NCBI GenBank assembly: GCA_902492045.1
Contig: CABUKB010000008.1
Coordinates: forward strand, 1-64,000
Direction of reading: 5' to 3'
DNA from: an uncultured Oscillospiraceae bacterium
Lineage (GTDB): Bacteria > Bacillota > Clostridia > Oscillospirales > Acutalibacteraceae
Length of the DNA: 64,000 bases
Below, in pieces: positions 31,034 through 40,554 of the stretch. Made by a program: the position numbers and the translations under genes. Numbering within the stretch: position 1 is the first letter of the stretch; each line of letters opens with the position of its first letter. Under the pieces are notes generated by a model. It was not told where the DNA came from and did no database searches. It saw only the letters and a list, made by a program, of their open reading frames with translations.

Positions 31034-32377
31034 ATGCTTTGTCCGGCGCAGGTAACAGCGGCGATCCGGCTGCTGGAAGAAAAGGGGTTTGAAGCCTATG
31101 CTGTAGGGGGCTGCGTGCGGGACAGCCTACTCGGGATTGCTCCCCACGACTGGGATGTTTGTACCACGGCATCAACGGACGCAATGCGGGCGGTTTTTTC
31201 CGATTTCCGCGTCGTTGAGACCGGGGCCTCCCACGGGACCTTGACAGTCATCCTGGATGGCCTTCCACTGGAAATCACAACGTATCGGGTGGACGGCCCT
31301 TATCATGACCACCGCCGTCCGGACAGCGTCCGTTTCACTTCCAGCCTTGCCGATGACCTGTCCCGTCGGGATTTTACCATAAACGCTATGGCCTGGCACC
31401 CGCAACGGGGATTACAGGATCCGTTCGGCGGACGAGCGGATCTGGAGAGCCGGCTTTTAAAAACAGTGGGGAAGCCTGATGAACGGTTTGAGGAGGATGC
31501 GCTGCGCCTGATGCGGGCCCTGCGTTTTGCCGCCGTTTATGAGCTGCAGATCGCTCCTTTGACCTCTGCGGCGCTGCACAGCAGGCGGGAGAAACTCCGT
31601 TTTGTAGCGGCGGAGCGTCTTTGTGCCGAACTCGACCGGCTGCTTGTCGCCCCTGGTGCGGCGCGCATCTTGACGGAATATGCGGATGTGCTGACGGTTT
31701 TTTTGCCTTTTATCGCGCCGATGGTCGGATTCCGGCAGTACAGCGTTTACCATCATCTCGATGTCTGGCGCCATACGGCTGCGAGCGTGAATGCCGGCAT
31801 TTCGGATCGTCTCGTTCGCCTGGCCCTGTTATTCCACGATGCCGGAAAACCCGCTTGCTTCACCTTTGATGTGAAGGGACACGGCCATTTTTACGGCCAT
31901 GCGGCTGTGAGCGCTGCCATTGCGGATAAGGCCCTTCGCGAATTAAAATATGACCGGAAAACCCGGGAAACGGTTGTCCGGCTGGTCAGGTACCACGATA
32001 CGCCCATTCCCGCCGAACTACCCGCCGTCAAACGATGGCTCAGACGGCTGGGCGAAAAAGAATTCCGTCTCTTGCTCGAGGTGAGGCGGGGCGACGCCAT
32101 GGGCCATGCGCCCTCCGTGGCAGCCGCTTCGCTGGACGGCGTGGAATCCCTGAGACAATGCCTTGAGCAGGTTCTTGCGGATGGGGCCTGTTTCTCGGTG
32201 CGGGACTTGGCGGTTGACGGCAACGATGCGATTGCCTGCGGAATTCCCGAGGGGCCGGAGATCGGAAATGCGCTGGCCGCTATGACAGAGCTGGTGATCG
32301 ACGGGCGGCTTCCGAACGAGCGGGGGCCTTTGCTTCATTTTTTGCGCGGGCAGGCGGCAGACCGAGAAACCCCTTGA
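31034..32377 (+). CDS. cca: CCA-adding enzyme / tRNA nucleotidyltransferase
   Basis: 447 residues. The class II nucleotidyltransferase head has GGCVRDSLLG and the catalytic DxD pair in PHDWDVCTTAS; the basic loop and head/neck (ETGASHGTLTV, ETTYRVDG) follow, and an HD phosphohydrolase-like region lies at ~245-330 (LLFHDAGKPACF, HAAVSA, YHDTP). It repairs or completes the 3' CCA end of tRNAs in the cytoplasm. GGGGAG lies 7 nt before the ATG. It diverges from the tandem small-protein genes, and prfC follows 117 bp downstream. Confidence 0.95.
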   Translation: MLCPAQVTAAIRLLEEKGFEAYAVGGCVRDSLLGIAPHDWDVCTTASTDAMRAVFSDFRVVETGASHGTLTVILDGLPLEITTYRVDGPYHDHRRPDSVRFTSSLADDLSRRDFTINAMAWHPQRGLQDPFGGRADLESRLLKTVGKPDERFEEDALRLMRALRFAAVYELQIAPLTSAALHSRREKLRFVAAERLCAELDRLLVAPGAARILTEYADVLTVFLPFIAPMVGFRQYSVYHHLDVWRHTAASVNAGISDRLVRLALLFHDAGKPACFTFDVKGHGHFYGHAAVSAAIADKALRELKYDRKTRETVVRLVRYHDTPIPAELPAVKRWLRRLGEKEFRLLLEVRRGDAMGHAPSVAAASLDGVESLRQCLEQVLADGACFSVRDLAVDGNDAIACGIPEGPEIGNALAAMTELVIDGRLPNERGPLLHFLRGQAADRETP

Positions 32378-32493
32378 TTATTGCCCGCAAAAAGGTTAAA
32401 ATGATAGAGTTTGGAGACCAAACCGCGCTCCGGTTTTAGATGGAGGATCGGATCGTTGGAATCGGGGTTTCCAAAGGATGGGGGAGCCTGGGT

Positions 32494-34080
32494 TTGCAGA
32501 ATTATATAGACGAAATCCAAAAGCGGCGGACTTTTGCCATTATCTCTCACCCCGACGCGGGGAAAACCACCCTGACTGAAAAACTGCTGCTGTACGGAGG
32601 CGCGATTCAGGCAGCCGGTATGGTCAAAGGGAAGAAATCCATGAAACATGCGGTCTCCGACTGGATGGAAATCGAAAAACAGCGTGGGATTTCCGTGACC
32701 TCCTCCGTCATGCAGTTTCATTATGAGGGGTATTGCATCAATATCCTCGATACCCCCGGCCACGAGGATTTTTCGGAGGATACGTACCGCACGCTGATGG
32801 CGGCCGATTCCGCGGTCATGGTGATCGACGGTTCCAAGGGGGTCGAAAAACAGACCATCAAGCTGTTTAAGGTCTGCGTGATGCGGGATATCCCCATCTT
32901 TACCTTTATCAATAAAATGGACCGGGAGGCGCGGGATCCATACGAACTGATGCAGGAAATCGAACAGGTGCTGGGGATCGCCACCTACCCGATCAACTGG
33001 CCCATCGGCTCCGGCAAGGATTTCAAAGGGGTGTACGAGCGGGATAAAGGGCGGGTACTTTCCTTTTCCTATAACGGAATCGGCCACGAGGCCGCAGCAG
33101 ATGAGGCAGGGCTGGACGATCCTCAGCTCGAAGACCGGCTGGGTTCCGAACTTTACCACACGCTGCAGGACGACGTGGAACTGCTCGACGGCGCCGGCGG
33201 CGATTTTGACCTGGAAAAGGTGCGTCACGGCAAATTGTCTCCGGTGTTTTTTGGATCGGCGCTGACCAACTTTGGGGTGGAGCCATTCCTGGAGGATTTT
33301 CTAAAGATGACCACGCCGCCGCTGTCCCGTCATTCTTCGGCTGGGGATATTGACCCTTTCAGTCCGGATTTTTCCGCATTTGTCTTCAAGATTCAGGCCA
33401 ATATGAATAAGGCCCATCGGGACCGGGTGGCATTCATGCGCATCTGTTCCGGCAGGTTTGAGAAAGGGCAGGAGGTTTTCCATGTTCAGGGAGGCAAGAA
33501 AATCCGCCTGTCGCAGCCGCAACAGATGATGGCGCAGGAACGTGAAATTGTGGACGAAGCCTATGCTGGGGATATTCTCGGCATTTTTGATCCGGGGATT
33601 TTTTCCATCGGAGACACTGTCTGTGCGCCGGGGAAGTCCTTTGCCTTTGAAGGGATTCCCACTTTTGCACCCGAGCATTTTTCCCTTGTCCGTCAGACTG
33701 ATACCATGAAACGCAAGCAGTTTATCAAGGGGACTTCTCAGATCGCTCAGGAAGGCGCCATTCAGGTTTTTCAGGAACTGGGCGGCGGTATGGAGGAGGT
33801 CATCGTGGGTGTCGTGGGCACCTTGCAGTTTGACGTGTTTGAATACCGTTTGAAAAATGAATACGGCGTGGATATTCGAATAGAGGGACTGCCTTATCAA
33901 TTTATCCGATGGATCGTCGGAGAGGATGTCGATGTCAAGGCGCTCGATCTGAGTTCCGATACCAAACGGGTGCAGGACATGCGGGGCCGTCCATTGTTGT
34001 TGTTTACCAATTCCTGGAACATTCAGTGGGCGCTCGACCATAATAAGGGCCTGGTTCTGGAGGAATTCAGCCGTTCATAA
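32494..34080 (+). CDS. prfC: peptide chain release factor 3 (RF3)
   Basis: 529 residues from TTG 32494, the exact length of E. coli RF3. GTPase motifs are G1 SHPDAGKTTL, G3 DTPGHEDFSED, G4 NKMDR; domains II and III follow, with the RF3-typical IKGTSQIAQEGAIQVFQE. It recycles RF1/RF2 from the ribosome after termination. TTG 32494 has GGGGGAG 8 nt before it and begins MQNYIDEIQKRRTFAIISHP as expected; the in-frame ATG at 32440 would add 18 unconserved residues. Confidence 0.96.
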   Translation: MQNYIDEIQKRRTFAIISHPDAGKTTLTEKLLLYGGAIQAAGMVKGKKSMKHAVSDWMEIEKQRGISVTSSVMQFHYEGYCINILDTPGHEDFSEDTYRTLMAADSAVMVIDGSKGVEKQTIKLFKVCVMRDIPIFTFINKMDREARDPYELMQEIEQVLGIATYPINWPIGSGKDFKGVYERDKGRVLSFSYNGIGHEAAADEAGLDDPQLEDRLGSELYHTLQDDVELLDGAGGDFDLEKVRHGKLSPVFFGSALTNFGVEPFLEDFLKMTTPPLSRHSSAGDIDPFSPDFSAFVFKIQANMNKAHRDRVAFMRICSGRFEKGQEVFHVQGGKKIRLSQPQQMMAQEREIVDEAYAGDILGIFDPGIFSIGDTVCAPGKSFAFEGIPTFAPEHFSLVRQTDTMKRKQFIKGTSQIAQEGAIQVFQELGGGMEEVIVGVVGTLQFDVFEYRLKNEYGVDIRIEGLPYQFIRWIVGEDVDVKALDLSSDTKRVQDMRGRPLLLFTNSWNIQWALDHNKGLVLEEFSRS

Positions 34081-34094
34081 GGAGGATGGCGTTT

Positions 34095-34439
34095 ATGAGT
34101 ATCCAGATCTTCGGGAAATCCAAGTGTTTCGACACGGCCAAGGCGGAACGATACTTTAAGGAGCGGCGCATTCCTTACCAGCGGATCGACGTGGCAAAAT
34201 ACGGGATCAGCAAGGGGGAACTGCGCAGTGTCTGCACGGCTGTAGGGGGGCTTTCCCCTCTGATTGACGGCAAGGCAAAAGGCTCTGAAATGCTCCGCTA
34301 TCTCGCTTATGAAGCGGATAAAGAGGAAAAACTGCTGGAAAACCCCAATCTGCTGCGGACCCCTATCGTTCGCAACGGAAAACAAGCCACAGTGGGATAT
34401 TGTCCCGAAATTTGGGAGGAATGGCGGCAAAAAGGCTGA
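34095..34439 (+). CDS. ArsC-family thioredoxin-like protein
   Basis: 115 residues. The N-terminal motif FGKSKCFDTAKAERYF keeps one Cys (C-x-x-T rather than C-x-x-C), as in Spx-related or ArsC-like members; the C-terminal segment NPNLLRTPIVRNGKQATVGYCPEIW carries the family's Arg-Thr-Pro. It may be a reductase or a non-enzymatic adaptor. ATG 34095 has GGAGG 9 nt before it. It lies 14 bp after prfC and is followed by mutY, so the three may form one unit. Confidence 0.88.
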   Translation: MSIQIFGKSKCFDTAKAERYFKERRIPYQRIDVAKYGISKGELRSVCTAVGGLSPLIDGKAKGSEMLRYLAYEADKEEKLLENPNLLRTPIVRNGKQATVGYCPEIWEEWRQKG

Positions 34440-34468
34440 CACAGATGGGTCCAAAGGGGGATAAAACG

Positions 34469-36097
34469 ATGGTTCCGGACAAGACGCTGGATGGTATGGC
34501 GGCGCCTTTGCTCGAGTGGTACCGCCTGCATGCCCGGCCCTTGCCCTGGCGGGAGACCCCGTCTCCTTATCGGGTATGGGTGTCCGAAATCATGCTGCAG
34601 CAAACGCGTATTGAAACGGTCCTGCCTTACTTTGACCGCTTTATGGCAGCTCTTCCGGATGTGGCCGCTCTCGCCGGAGCGCCGGAGGAGCTCCTGCTCA
34701 AGCTGTGGGAAGGGCTGGGGTATTACAGCCGGGTGCGCAATATGCAAAAAGCCGCGCGAATCGTTATGGAGGAATATGGCGGCCGTATACCCGATCAGGT
34801 GGAGGCATTGCTCCGTCTTCCCGGGATCGGGGAGTATACCGCCGGGGCCGTGGCCTCAATTGCCTATGGACGAAGGGCGGCTGCCGTGGACGGCAACGTC
34901 CTGCGGGTGTTCGCCCGCCTGACAGCCTGTAGAGAGGATATACTCCGCCCGGCAGTGAAAAGGGCACTTTCAGGGTCGGTGTTGTCCCAAGTGCCGGGGG
35001 ACAATCCCGGAGCTTTCAATCAGGCGGTGATGGAACTGGGGGAGACGGTTTGTCTGCCCAATACCGATCCGCGATGCAACGTTTGCCCGCTTCAGCCGTT
35101 GTGCCGAGGGACCGCCGAAGGGATCGCCCGGGAACTGCCTGTCCGTTCTCCAAAGAAGGCCAGGCGGATCGCGTATCGTTTGATTCTGGCGGTGGTGACG
35201 GAGGAAAACACTCCCCGCGTCCTGCTTCGCCGACGACCCTACAAAGGACTGCTGGCCGGCCTATGGGAATTGCCGGGGCTGGAACTGCCCGGCGAATCGA
35301 GTGACGGGCCCTTTTTGCGGGATATGGCGGAACAAGCGGCCTCGGTTTGGGGAATCCAGCCGGTTTCCGTACACGCTCTTGGCAAAGGCCGCCATATCTT
35401 TTCTCATGTGGAATGGCAGATGCAGGGAATGCTGTTGACGGCGCTTCCATTCGAGCCGCCTGCAGACTGCCGTCTTGTAACGGCGCGCGAGATGGCGGAG
35501 AACGTGGCTCTGCCCAGTGCTTTTCGCGCTTATGCCTCGCTTTTGCCCATACTGTTGGCTCCCAATGGGGACGGAGGAGGGCTGAATGCTGAATTAAGTA
35601 AAGGATGGGAAAATGCCATGAAGCGAAACGATTATCTGTCCTGGGACGAGTATTTTATGGGGATTGCCCTGCTGTCCGCCCAGCGCAGCAAGGATCCCGG
35701 CACCCAGGTGGGAGCCTGCATTGTCGGGGAGGATAACAAAATTCTGTCGGTCGGATACAACGGTATGCCGGCCGGATGCAGCGACGATATCATGCCCTGG
35801 GACCGGGAAGGAGAACCTTTAAAGACCAAATATTTCTATGTCTGTCATGCCGAGCTCAATGCCATCCTCAATCATGGACGCACCGGCTTGAAAGGGGCCA
35901 AACTTTACACCACGCTTTTCCCCTGTAACGAATGCGCCAAGGCTATTATTCAGTCGGGAATCCGTGAGGTGGTATATTTGCAGGATAAATACGCCGGCAC
36001 CGATGCGGTTACGGCGTCCAAGCGGATGTTTGAATTGACAGGCGTCACCCTTCGCGCTTACACGCCGGGCCATAAACGGCTTGTTCTGGAGCTATAA
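34469..36097 (+). CDS. mutY: fusion: MutY adenine DNA glycosylase - dCMP deaminase
   Basis: About 542 residues in a single frame. Residues 1-~365 are MutY: LQQTRIETVLPYF, HhH (LPGIGEYTAGAVAS), catalytic Asp in AAVDGNVLRV, the 4Fe-4S ligands C-x7-C-x2-C-x5-C (VCLPNTDPRCNVCPLQPLC), and the NUDIX-like 8-oxoG-recognising domain (LLRRRPYKGLLAGLWELPG). After a short linker (PNGDGGGLNAELSKG) comes a complete dCMP deaminase-like domain, with CHAELNAIL (His, Glu) and PCNEC. It excises A opposite 8-oxoguanine and, in the second part, would deaminate dCMP. ATG 34469 is chosen on its local ribosome site; an internal site (AAAGGATGGG) before ATG 35618 could also yield the deaminase alone. A lost stop codon cannot be excluded. 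Confidence 0.85.
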   Translation: MVPDKTLDGMAAPLLEWYRLHARPLPWRETPSPYRVWVSEIMLQQTRIETVLPYFDRFMAALPDVAALAGAPEELLLKLWEGLGYYSRVRNMQKAARIVMEEYGGRIPDQVEALLRLPGIGEYTAGAVASIAYGRRAAAVDGNVLRVFARLTACREDILRPAVKRALSGSVLSQVPGDNPGAFNQAVMELGETVCLPNTDPRCNVCPLQPLCRGTAEGIARELPVRSPKKARRIAYRLILAVVTEENTPRVLLRRRPYKGLLAGLWELPGLELPGESSDGPFLRDMAEQAASVWGIQPVSVHALGKGRHIFSHVEWQMQGMLLTALPFEPPADCRLVTAREMAENVALPSAFRAYASLLPILLAPNGDGGGLNAELSKGWENAMKRNDYLSWDEYFMGIALLSAQRSKDPGTQVGACIVGEDNKILSVGYNGMPAGCSDDIMPWDREGEPLKTKYFYVCHAELNAILNHGRTGLKGAKLYTTLFPCNECAKAIIQSGIREVVYLQDKYAGTDAVTASKRMFELTGVTLRAYTPGHKRLVLEL

Positions 36098-36125
36098 CGA
36101 CAGTCAGGTATAAGGAGGCGGGCGT

Positions 36126-36857
36126 GTGCGAACGGTACTGATTACCGGGGCCTCAGGCGGTATCGGCCGCGCTGCGGCAAGGCTGTTTGCAAAGCAGGGG
36201 TATGCCGTGGCGGTGCATTACCACCAGTCCCGTCAGACGGCGGAGGATCTCGTACAGGAACTGAAAGCGGCCGGGGCCGACGCGCTCTTGGTTGGGGCGG
36301 ATGTGTCAGACGATGGGGAAGTGGAGCGGATGGTCCGGCAGACGGAAGCCGCTTTTGGCGAGATTTCCGTCTTTATCCATAATGCGGGGATTGCCTCACA
36401 AAAACTTCTGACCGATTTGCCGCCGGGAGAATGGAGAACCCTGATGGGGGTCCATCTGGACGGCGCGTACTATGGATGCCGGCATGTGATTCCCGGCATG
36501 GTGCGCCGGAAACGAGGAAAAATCCTTTTTGTTTCCTCCATATGGGGGGTGATGGGGGCCTCCTGCGAGGCCGCCTATTCCGCCGCGAAAGCCGGGTTGA
36601 TCGGGCTGACCAAAGCTCTTGCGAAGGAATTGGGCCCCTCCTCCATTCAGGTGAATTGTATCGCACCGGGAGTGATCGACACGGCCATGTGCGCCGGGCT
36701 GGATGAGGAAACCCGCCGTTCTCTCGCGGAACAGACCCCACTCGGGCGGTTGGGAACGCCGGAGGATGTTGCCTCGGCTTTATACTTTCTGGCCTCTCCC
36801 GAAGCCGCGTTTATCACCGGGCAGGTGCTTGGGGTAGATGGGGGTTTCGGCGTTTGA
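36126..36857 (+). CDS. short-chain dehydrogenase/reductase (FabG-like)
   Basis: 243 residues, classic SDR. The cofactor motif is TGASGGIGRAAA (T-G-x3-G-x-G), the NAG motif FIHNAGIA, and the catalytic triad is visible in the sequence: Ser (FVSSIWG), Tyr-x-x-x-Lys (AYSAAKAG). NADPH preference is suggested by an Arg-rich loop after the second strand. It most resembles 3-oxoacyl-ACP reductases, but the whole family has broad substrate use. AAGGAGG precedes GTG 36126. It is separated from the MutY fusion by only 29 bp, so co-transcription is likely. Confidence 0.9.
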   Translation: MRTVLITGASGGIGRAAARLFAKQGYAVAVHYHQSRQTAEDLVQELKAAGADALLVGADVSDDGEVERMVRQTEAAFGEISVFIHNAGIASQKLLTDLPPGEWRTLMGVHLDGAYYGCRHVIPGMVRRKRGKILFVSSIWGVMGASCEAAYSAAKAGLIGLTKALAKELGPSSIQVNCIAPGVIDTAMCAGLDEETRRSLAEQTPLGRLGTPEDVASALYFLASPEAAFITGQVLGVDGGFGV

Positions 36858-36895
36858 CGGATGAAACCCGCATCTGTCCCAGTGGATTTGGGTGT

Positions 36896-37384
36896 CTAGC
36901 GGCTGCCTTCAATATGTAGAAAGCGCGGCAGCGCGTAGTACCAATGGGAGACCGCCCGGTTGTCGGCGTCCTCGCTGTGGGTGGCCACCAGCACATTATC
37001 GGGCGTGGGGGATTCCCCGACTGAAACGATCAACGCCGTATGTCCAAAGGTAGCGCCGTTGTCAAAGGACAACTGCATGACATCTCCGATTTGCAGCTGA
37101 GGCAGTTCGGCCGGCCATCCGTATGGGCCGGTTTTATCGTTGGTGGTGATAAAACGGTAGAAGGGTTGGACGCCGGTCCAGGCGGGAGCCCGGTTGTTCA
37201 GGGAAGCGTAATACCAGCCGAAAGTCGGCGTATAATTCATGGAAGCCCCTCCGGCGCGCAGGCATTGAGAGACAAAGTTGGTGCAGTCTCCCCCCATATC
37301 TGAAAAATCGCTGTAAGCTGGATTTCGACTGTAAGCCCATCGGTGTGCATAGGCGACCGCCTTTTCCCGGTCATAGCCATACAT
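36896..37384 (-). CDS. amidase-domain protein (Amidase_6, NlpC/P60-like)
   Basis: 163 residues. The catalytic Cys/His/Asn-type arrangement is present: DMGGDCTNFVSQCLRAGG (nucleophile Cys) and TFGHTALIVS (His). The family of putative amidases (PF12671) occurs in Clostridia and Bacilli, often in extracellular proteins that cut cell-wall peptides. No signal peptide is seen, and the frame starts at ATG 37384 (GGAG 8 nt before it), so it may be intracellular or spore-associated. It converges on the SDR gene. The substrate is unknown. Confidence 0.85.
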   Translation of the reverse strand: MYGYDREKAVAYAHRWAYSRNPAYSDFSDMGGDCTNFVSQCLRAGGASMNYTPTFGWYYASLNNRAPAWTGVQPFYRFITTNDKTGPYGWPAELPQLQIGDVMQLSFDNGATFGHTALIVSVGESPTPDNVLVATHSEDADNRAVSHWYYALPRFLHIEGSR

Positions 37385-37515
37385 CTGGTCATCTCCGTCC
37401 TTTCTGCAGGAGAATGTTCGTTGTTCCATTTTATGCGGGCGAAAGGCGATTGGTTTCCGGCAACGGCGGCTATACTACCGTCGGGAAACGATATCCTGAC
37501 AAAGGGGGCGGCCGG

Positions 37516-37908
37516 ATGAGGCTTTGGCATGAGGATCTGCTATCCTTTCTGCCGCGGGCACAGTTGCTCGGGCAGCACCGGGAATGCTGTGCTCTCAGGG
37601 GCCTTTCATGGGGGAAAAAACACGCGGTGGTGGACTATGTGTTCTCTCACCCGCCCGAATATCTGATTGTGTATCATCTGAGGGTGATGATGGAGATGGC
37701 CCGCCGCGGTTACCGGGCCGAACCGAAATGGGCGTCTCCCCCATACCGGGGCCGCCGATGCAGTCCTTGGAGTATCAATGCGGCGCGGATAGCGGCGCTG
37801 GCCGGACGCCGGCCGGTCTATCCGGAGCATGACCGCCAATACCTTGAGGAATGCTTGGATAATCTGCGCAAAAAAGGAATCAGCCTGTCCATCGGTCAAT
37901 CTGAATAA
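37516..37908 (+). CDS. pyrimidine dimer DNA glycosylase/endonuclease V-like protein
   Basis: 130 residues. The N-terminus MRLWHEDLLSFLPRAQLLGQHRECCALRG, with the conserved R, W, H and GQHREC motifs (given here in pieces), matches the TIGR02328 / T4 endonuclease V-like family that removes UV dimers by N-terminal amine chemistry. The central GWGKKH-like segment is present as SWGKKHAVVDYVF. The catalytic N-terminal residue would be exposed after Met removal. ATG 37516 is supported by GGGGGC upstream. It lies 14 bp before pepF and appears to share its transcript. Confidence 0.85.
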   Translation: MRLWHEDLLSFLPRAQLLGQHRECCALRGLSWGKKHAVVDYVFSHPPEYLIVYHLRVMMEMARRGYRAEPKWASPPYRGRRCSPWSINAARIAALAGRRPVYPEHDRQYLEECLDNLRKKGISLSIGQSE

Positions 37909-37921
37909 AGGAGCGATAGCC

Positions 37922-39721
37922 ATGCAGGAAACGCAAAAAACTCGCGAGGAAATTCCGGAGGAATACAAGTGGAGAATGGAAGACATTTATCCGGATACGG
38001 CGGCCTGGGAAAGGGATTTTGCGTCGTTGCCGCCCAAAGGGGATCAGATCGCGGCGTATGCCGGACGATTGGGGGATGAGGACGCCCTGGTATCCTGCCT
38101 TCTTCTGGATGAAAAGCTGACCATGATTTTAGAAAAGGTGTACGGTTATGTCCGGATGCTGCAGGATCTGGACAACGCGTCTCCCACAGCGCAGTCGATG
38201 CAGGAGAGAGCGATGGCGCTGCTGTTTCAAATTCAGGAGAAAACCGCGTTTTTGCTTCCCGAACTGATCTCCCTCGATCCCGGCTGGCTGCGGGACGTGG
38301 TGGAACGGCGCCCGGAACTCCGGGATTTCCGTCATATGATTGACAACGTGATTCGATCCAGGACCCATGTTCTCTCTGCGAGAGAGGAGCAGATTCTCGC
38401 TATGGCGGCTCCGGCGCTCGATTCGATGGATCAGGCCTTTTCCATGATGGACAGCGTCGACCTCGGCCGTGGCGAAGTGACGGACGAGACCGGAAACCGT
38501 GTGAAGCTGACCGACGGCCTTTTTGCCCGAATGCGGGAAAGCCGGAACCGGCGGGTCAGGCAAGAGGCCTTTGAAGCCCTGCACGGTGCATTTCAGAAAA
38601 TGGGCAACACCCTTGCGGCGCTTTATTCCGGGCAGGTAAAGGCGGATGTCTTTATAGCCCGGGTCCGGGGGTATGCAGACAGCCTGGATGCGGCGTTGTT
38701 CGCCGACGCCCTGCCCCGTTCCATCTATACCGGCCTAATCCAGTCTGTGCGGGCTGCACTGCCTTCCTATTACCGGTATTTGGAGCTGCGCCGCCAGTTG
38801 CTGGGGGTGGACCGGCTGCACATATACGATTGCTATGTGCCGGTGGTGGAGATGCCGGAGGTAGAATACACCTATGAAAAGGCCAAAGAAACGGTTATTA
38901 ACCATCTCGCCCCGCTGGGGGAAGGGTATATCCGCGATTTGAAGGATTTGTTATCCGGGGGCAAGGTCGATGTCTATGAGACGCCGGGAAAAACCACCGG
39001 CGCCTATGCAACAGATGTGTACGGCGTACATCCGTATATGCTGCTCAACTTTGCCGGACAGCTTGGAGACGTTTTCACTCTGGCACACGAAGCCGGGCAT
39101 TGTCTTCATACGCAGTATTCCAATACGCAGCCCTATGTTAACAAGGATTATCCAATTTTCCTCGCCGAGATCGCTTCCACGGTCAACGAGAACATCCTGA
39201 TGCGGGGGATGATAGCCTGCTGCGACGTATCCAAAGAGGAAGGGCGCAAAGAAAAGGCGTTTCTGATCAATCGTTACCTTGAGGAATTTCGGGGAACCGT
39301 GTTTCGACAGACCATGTTTGCGGAATTTGAGTTGGAAGTTCACCGGATGGCCGAGGCAGGAGAGCCCCTGACTGCCGAAACGCTCTGCCACGTTTATCGG
39401 CAGCTTCTGGAGGTTTATTTCGGTCCGTCTGTGGTCATTGACGACTATATGGACTGGGAATGGGCGCGAATTCCGCATTTTTACCGGGCGTTTTATGTGT
39501 TTAAATATGCGACTGGCTTTTCCGCCGCCGCCGCGATCAGCCGAAGAATTCTGGACGGAGGAGAGGTCGGCCCGTATTTGGATTTCCTGCATGCGGGAGG
39601 CAGCGATTATCCGGCCAACACCCTCAAACGTGCCGGCGTGGACATGAGTACTCCGGCGCCGGTGGAGGAAGCCTTGCGGGAATTCACGGATTTAGTAGAG
39701 GAAATGGAACGCCTGTTGTAA
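37922..39721 (+). CDS. pepF: oligoendopeptidase F
   Basis: 599 residues. The zinc metalloprotease site HEAGH (LAHEAGHCLHTQYS) is followed by the third ligand Glu in the FLAEIASTVNE segment, as in the M3B family. Cytoplasmic; cleaves oligopeptides of ~7-17 residues and may process peptides imported or produced by the cell. ATG 37922 has AAAGGAG 7 nt before it and starts MQETQKTREEIPEEYKWRM, the usual beginning of the family. It ends at a strong terminator at 39774. Confidence 0.96.
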   Translation: MQETQKTREEIPEEYKWRMEDIYPDTAAWERDFASLPPKGDQIAAYAGRLGDEDALVSCLLLDEKLTMILEKVYGYVRMLQDLDNASPTAQSMQERAMALLFQIQEKTAFLLPELISLDPGWLRDVVERRPELRDFRHMIDNVIRSRTHVLSAREEQILAMAAPALDSMDQAFSMMDSVDLGRGEVTDETGNRVKLTDGLFARMRESRNRRVRQEAFEALHGAFQKMGNTLAALYSGQVKADVFIARVRGYADSLDAALFADALPRSIYTGLIQSVRAALPSYYRYLELRRQLLGVDRLHIYDCYVPVVEMPEVEYTYEKAKETVINHLAPLGEGYIRDLKDLLSGGKVDVYETPGKTTGAYATDVYGVHPYMLLNFAGQLGDVFTLAHEAGHCLHTQYSNTQPYVNKDYPIFLAEIASTVNENILMRGMIACCDVSKEEGRKEKAFLINRYLEEFRGTVFRQTMFAEFELEVHRMAEAGEPLTAETLCHVYRQLLEVYFGPSVVIDDYMDWEWARIPHFYRAFYVFKYATGFSAAAAISRRILDGGEVGPYLDFLHAGGSDYPANTLKRAGVDMSTPAPVEEALREFTDLVEEMERLL

Positions 39722-39773
39722 GCAAGAGAACACCGTTTTATAACGGTAGAAAACCGGCACCTGGGGGATTGTG

Positions 39774-39828
39774 GACCGCCCCCGCTTGTAGGCAGTAGGG
39801 TATGCGCATACAAGCGGGGGCGGTCTTT
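39774..39828 (+). terminator. terminator of pepF
   Basis: Perfect 17-bp stem (GACCGCCCCCGCTTGTA / TACAAGCGGGGGCGGTC) with a large loop and TTT tail. Confidence 0.85.
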
Positions 39829-39912
39829 ACCGATATGGCATTATTCACCGACATGCCATTGATTAGTCGACTGTATGGCAAATAAGGCGCGGGGAAGGGG
39901 ACTCAAATACGG

Positions 39913-39941
39913 TTGATTATTTCGGCCCGGCGTGGTACAAT
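39913..39941 (+). promoter_or_regulatory. promoter of the lepB-rbgA-lepB-lepB-rnhB cluster
   Basis: TTGATT (39913-39918), 17-bp spacer, TACAAT (39936-39941). An ATGGCAT/ATGCCAT dyad at ~39837-39862 lies upstream and could be an operator. Confidence 0.65.
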
Positions 39942-39985
39942 CGCCTGTAGTGTTGTCCAACTCACGCCGAAAGGGGGACCGATTC

Positions 39986-40540
39986 ATGGAACCGAACAGC
40001 CTCGGAACGCCGACGGAGAAGGAGGCTTCTTCCTTGACGGCGCTTTGCTATGACATACTGGAAGTTCTGGTGGTGTCCCTGGCTTGTATCACGTTGATCT
40101 TCACTTTTATATTCCGTGTGGTTGGGGTGGAAGGCGGTTCCATGATGGATACGCTGTGCGATGGGGATCGTCTGATCCTCTGCCCCGTGCTGACCTCACC
40201 GGAACGGGGGGACATTGTGGTCATCAACCGTTACGCGGAGGATCCGCTAATCAAACGGGTGATCGGTGTGCAGGGGGATACCATCGAGGTGGATGAAACT
40301 CTCGGAAAGGTTAGACTGAACGGGGAACTTCTGGATGAGGCTTATATCCGCTATCCGACACCGGCCTACGATATGTCGGGGGCCGTCACGGTTCCGGAGG
40401 GGTATGTATTCGTCATGGGGGATCATCGAAACGATTCGCATGACAGCCGCAGCGAGGATATCGGCCTGGTTTCGGTGAACGACATTGTGGGACAAGCGGT
40501 ATTCCGGATCTGGCCGTTGCGGCGCATCGGCGTTTTCTGA
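39986..40540 (+). CDS. lepB: signal peptidase I, copy 1
   Basis: 184 residues. One N-terminal membrane anchor (~25-45), catalytic Ser52 in GGSMMDTL, and catalytic Lys90 in PLIKRVIGVQGD: the Ser/Lys dyad of bacterial type I signal peptidases. The C-terminal box GDHRNDSHDSR is conserved. It cleaves signal peptides on the outer membrane face. ATG 39986 has GGGGG upstream. It is the first of three closely related genes in this cluster, and the only one whose next gene is the ribosome assembly GTPase. Confidence 0.94.
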   Translation: MEPNSLGTPTEKEASSLTALCYDILEVLVVSLACITLIFTFIFRVVGVEGGSMMDTLCDGDRLILCPVLTSPERGDIVVINRYAEDPLIKRVIGVQGDTIEVDETLGKVRLNGELLDEAYIRYPTPAYDMSGAVTVPEGYVFVMGDHRNDSHDSRSEDIGLVSVNDIVGQAVFRIWPLRRIGVF

Positions 40541-40554
40541 GGGGGAAATCAGCC

